A DNA stretch of 64,000 nt, taken from positions 3,782,001 through 3,846,000 of the forward strand of contig NZ_CP067041.1 of assembly GCF_016599855.1 (NCBI RefSeq), written 5' to 3'. Source of the stretch: Bradyrhizobium diazoefficiens. GTDB lineage: Bacteria; Pseudomonadota; Alphaproteobacteria; Rhizobiales; Xanthobacteraceae. This document shows positions 61,196 to 64,000 of this stretch, in pieces (the first letter of the stretch is position 1; each line of letters opens with the position of its first letter). The notes below the pieces were generated by a model, which was not told the DNA's origin, searched no databases, and saw only the letters and a program-made list of their open reading frames with translations. The position numbers and the translations under genes were made by a program.

Positions 61196-64000
61196 ATGAT
61201 CGCAATCGTGCGGTTAGCGCTGGCGCGACCCTATACGTTCGTGGTGATGGCCGTGCTGATCCTGATTTTCGGCACGACGGCGGCGCTGCGCACTCCGACG
61301 GACATTTTTCCTAACATCAACATCCCCGTCGTCAGCGTAGTCTTCAGCTACACGGGCCTGCCGGCCGACGACATGGCCGGTCGCATCGCAACGTTCTACG
61401 AGCGCTCGCTGCCCAACAGCGTCAACGACATCGAGCACATCGAGTCCCAGTCGATCGTGAACTACGGGATCATCAAGATATTCTTCCAGCCGACGGTGAA
61501 CATCAACGCCGCGCTGGCCCAGGTGAACGGCATGTCGCAGACGGTTCTGAAGCAGATGCCGCCCGGCATCACCCCGCCGCTGATCCTCAGCTTCAACGCC
61601 TCGAGCGTCCCGATCCTGCAGCTTGCTCTGTCCAGTTCCCAGATGTCGGAGACGCAGGTCTACGATTCCGCGCTCAATTTCATCCGGCCCGCTCTGGCGC
61701 CGGTGCCGGGCGCCACGCTTCCACTGCCGTTCGGCGGCAAGGTGCGCCAGGTCCAGGCCGACCTCAACCAGCGAGCGCTCCATCAATACGGCGTTTCGGC
61801 GAATGACGTCATCAATGCGCTGTCGCTGCAGAACCTGATCACGCCGGTCGGAACGCAGAAGATCGGCTCCTACGAATACACGGTGAATCTCAATGATTCT
61901 CCGACGGCAATCGAGGCGTTCAACAATCTGCCGATCAAGACGGTGAACGGCACCGTCATCTACATGCACGACGTCGCCTTTGTGCACGACGGCAATCCGC
62001 CGCAGACCAACGCGGTCCGGGTCGATGGCGCGAGCGCGGTCCTGCTGACCATCATGAAAGCCGGAACAAGCTCGACGCTCGACATCATCAACAACGTTAA
62101 GGCGATGCTGCCGTCCGTGTCGAAAACCCTGCCGGGCAGCCTCAAGCTGACCACGGTGGGCGACCAGTCGATTTACGTCACCGACGCCGTATCGAGCGTG
62201 GTCCGGGAGGGCGTCATCGCAGCCGTGCTCACCGGCCTGATGATCCTGCTGTTCCTCGGCAGCTGGCGATCCACCCTGATCATCACGCTCTCGATTCCGC
62301 TCGCGATCCTGGCTGCGCTGACGGGGCTTTCACTGCTCGGAGAGACCATCAACGTCATGACCCTGGGCGGGCTTGCGCTCGCGGTCGGCATCCTTGTCGA
62401 CGACGCGACCGTCACGATCGAGAACATCAACTGGCATCTGGAGCAAGGCAAGACGATCGAGCCGGCCATCCTCGACGGCGCCCGGCAGATCGTGGTGCCG
62501 GCTACGGTCTCGCTGCTGTGCATCTGCATCGCGTTCGTGCCCATGTTCGGGCTGGGCGGCGTCGCCGGTTACCTTTTCCGGCCGCTGGCAGAGGCGGTGA
62601 TCCTTGCACTGGCCGCATCCTACGTATTGTCGCGCACGCTGGTGCCGACGATGGCCAACTATCTCCTGCGCAACCAGCAGAGCCAGCACCATGGTGAGGG
62701 CGTTGGCGCTCGTCCCTCACGCAATCCGCTGGTCCATCTCCAACGCGGCTTCGAGCGCATGTTCGAAGCCGCGCGCGCGCGATATCGAGGTGTGCTGCAG
62801 CTTTGCCTCGCCAACCGCATCAAGGTCATCGCGGGCTTCCTGAGCGTCAGCATCCTCTCCTTCGGGCTTGCTCCTTTCCTGGGTCAGGACTTCTTCCCGA
62901 CGGTCGATGCCGGTCAGATCAAGCTCCACATCCGGGCCCCGACGGGGACCCGCATCGAGCAGACGGTCAGCCTCAGCGACAAGGTCAGCGCCGAGGTTCA
63001 GCGGATCATTCCGAAGAACGAGCTCGGCGGCATCGTCAGCAATGTCGGGCTGAGCGTCAGCGGCATCAACATGGCCTACAACAATTCCGGCACCATCGGC
63101 GTCGGCGATGCGGACATCCTGATCAGCCTGCGCCCGGATCATGGGCCGACCGACGGCTACATCAAGATCATGCGGGAGCAGCTCCCGCAGCGATTTCCCG
63201 GCACGTCCTTTGCCTTCCTGCCGGCCGACATCGTCAGTCAAGTCCTGAACTTCGGTGTTCCGGCACCGATCGACGTCCAGGTGGCGGGCAGGGACCTCGC
63301 GGCCGACCGCACATACGCCAGCGCGCTGCTGACCAGGATCAGGTCGATTCCGGGCATCGCAGATGCGCGCATCCAGCAGGCGTTTCAGCAGCCGACGCTC
63401 GACGTCAACGTCGACCGTTCGATGGCTGCGCTGGCTGGCGTCAGCGAAAAGGATGTCGCGACCGCCATGCTCACGACGCTGTCCGGCAGCTCCCAATCGT
63501 CGCCGACCTATTGGCTCGATCCCAAGAACGGCGTCTCCTATGCGGTGTCAATCCAGACACCGCAGCGCGACATCGACACCATGACCGGGCTGAAGAACAT
63601 TCCGGTGACGTCCGGCACGGGCGTGAACACGCAGTTGCTCGGCGGCATCGCCGACGTCGCCCGTAGCCGGAGCAACGCGGTCGTCTCGCACTACAATGTC
63701 TCGCCGGTGATCGACATCTACGCCACGCCGCAGGGCCGGGATCTGGGTGCGCTGGCCACCGATATCCGGAAAACGATCGACGATACCGCGAAGGACTTGC
63801 CGAAGGGAGCCAGCGTGGCCTTGCGCGGCCAGGTCAGCACGATGACGAGCGCGTACCAGCAGCTTTTCGTCGGGCTGGCTGCCGCGATCGTGCTGATCTA
63901 CCTCCTGATCGTGATCAACTTCCAGTCCTGGCTCGATCCTTTCGTCATGGTGATGGCGCTGCCGACCGCATTGGCCGGAATCATATGGGTCCTGTTCGGC
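61196..64000 (+). CDS. RND efflux permease, incomplete at window end
   Basis: 935 codons are present and the frame is open at the edge, so the 3' end lies beyond 64000. GGGAGA at 61185-61190 supports ATG 61196. It opens MIAIVRLALARPYTFVVMAV with RTPTDIFPNINIPVVSV; the TM4 proton-relay pair is in AVGILVDDATVTIEN. It belongs to the large HAE-type RND family but is distinct from the two permeases at 25492-31745. No adaptor protein precedes it, so the membrane fusion protein should follow downstream. It is probably controlled by the divergent LysR gene. Confidence 0.93.
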   Translation, partial: MIAIVRLALARPYTFVVMAVLILIFGTTAALRTPTDIFPNINIPVVSVVFSYTGLPADDMAGRIATFYERSLPNSVNDIEHIESQSIVNYGIIKIFFQPTVNINAALAQVNGMSQTVLKQMPPGITPPLILSFNASSVPILQLALSSSQMSETQVYDSALNFIRPALAPVPGATLPLPFGGKVRQVQADLNQRALHQYGVSANDVINALSLQNLITPVGTQKIGSYEYTVNLNDSPTAIEAFNNLPIKTVNGTVIYMHDVAFVHDGNPPQTNAVRVDGASAVLLTIMKAGTSSTLDIINNVKAMLPSVSKTLPGSLKLTTVGDQSIYVTDAVSSVVREGVIAAVLTGLMILLFLGSWRSTLIITLSIPLAILAALTGLSLLGETINVMTLGGLALAVGILVDDATVTIENINWHLEQGKTIEPAILDGARQIVVPATVSLLCICIAFVPMFGLGGVAGYLFRPLAEAVILALAASYVLSRTLVPTMANYLLRNQQSQHHGEGVGARPSRNPLVHLQRGFERMFEAARARYRGVLQLCLANRIKVIAGFLSVSILSFGLAPFLGQDFFPTVDAGQIKLHIRAPTGTRIEQTVSLSDKVSAEVQRIIPKNELGGIVSNVGLSVSGINMAYNNSGTIGVGDADILISLRPDHGPTDGYIKIMREQLPQRFPGTSFAFLPADIVSQVLNFGVPAPIDVQVAGRDLAADRTYASALLTRIRSIPGIADARIQQAFQQPTLDVNVDRSMAALAGVSEKDVATAMLTTLSGSSQSSPTYWLDPKNGVSYAVSIQTPQRDIDTMTGLKNIPVTSGTGVNTQLLGGIADVARSRSNAVVSHYNVSPVIDIYATPQGRDLGALATDIRKTIDDTAKDLPKGASVALRGQVSTMTSAYQQLFVGLAAAIVLIYLLIVINFQSWLDPFVMVMALPTALAGIIWVLFG

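Noticed and set aside
1..64000. CRISPR array, prophage, insertion sequence or toxin-antitoxin module
   Set aside because: No regularly spaced repeats, transposase, integrase or phage structural genes were seen. The RatA-like gene at 43004 is better explained as a COQ10 homologue.

Overview
The window looks like chromosome from a Bradyrhizobium-type alphaproteobacterium (Nitrobacteraceae). This is inferred from the high GC content, the conserved order dusB(nifR3)-ntrB-ntrC-ntrY-ntrX-hfq-hflX, the block pcm-tolC-popZ-valS, a fused ispDF, an aapJQMP amino-acid transporter, several short proteins of a kind usual in this genus, and dispersed palindromic repeats with CATTCCGGG or CATTGCGAGG arms. 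No sequence search was run. I see no phage, CRISPR array, transposase or plasmid replication gene.

Layout. 1-1960: a short hypothetical gene, an unusual PLP-fold protein and tRNA-Arg(TCT). 2363-9762: an alpha-2-macroglobulin/penicillin-binding protein 1C pair (periplasmic protease inhibitor plus peptidoglycan synthase). 9813-13536: a tight four-gene operon (GT39 transferase, PAP2 phosphatase, polyprenyl-phosphate GT2, LAB_N membrane protein) that probably strips phosphate from lipid A and decorates it with sugar. 13631-14821: metC. 15200-19711: aapJQMP. 19880-21460: a DUF805 membrane protein and cysteine synthase. 21559-22300: decayed remains of an amine oxidase/cyclopropane synthase operon. 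22584-31745: a complete NodT/MFP/two-permease RND efflux operon of MdtABC type. 31783-34713: a DTW-domain protein, tRNA-Cys, tRNA-Asn, small genes and one frameshifted gene. 34836-41882: pcm, tolC, popZ, valS and a 3-methyladenine glycosylase. 42041-45351: lipA, a COQ10-like protein, cinA and ispDF. 45559-55403: the nitrogen-regulation block ending in hfq and hflX. 55465-57165: mazG and queC. 57275-59876: a cobalt-type nitrile hydratase operon with a divergent enoyl-CoA hydratase. 59873-64000: a metI tail fragment, a LysR regulator and a divergent RND pump that runs off the end.

Functionally the window combines core housekeeping (tRNA charging, lipoate, isoprenoids, queuosine, nucleotide clean-up), nitrogen sensing (NtrBC and NtrYX with Hfq), amino-acid uptake, and cell-envelope construction and defence (PBP1C/A2M, lipid A modification, two RND pumps, TolC). 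Accessory signs are limited: three broken genes (21559-22300, 33549-33811, 59873-60052) mark sites of past rearrangement, and the nitrile hydratase and LysR/RND blocks lie next to one of them.

No clearly undescribed multi-gene system stands out. The observations most worth following up are a palindromic repeat that appears to be translated as the N-terminus of PBP1C, the orphan PLP-fold protein beside tRNA-Arg, a hairpin masking the DUF805 ribosome binding site, a 53-codon ORF overlapping the hfq start, and an NtrX that lacks the GAFTGA loop present in its NtrC neighbour.
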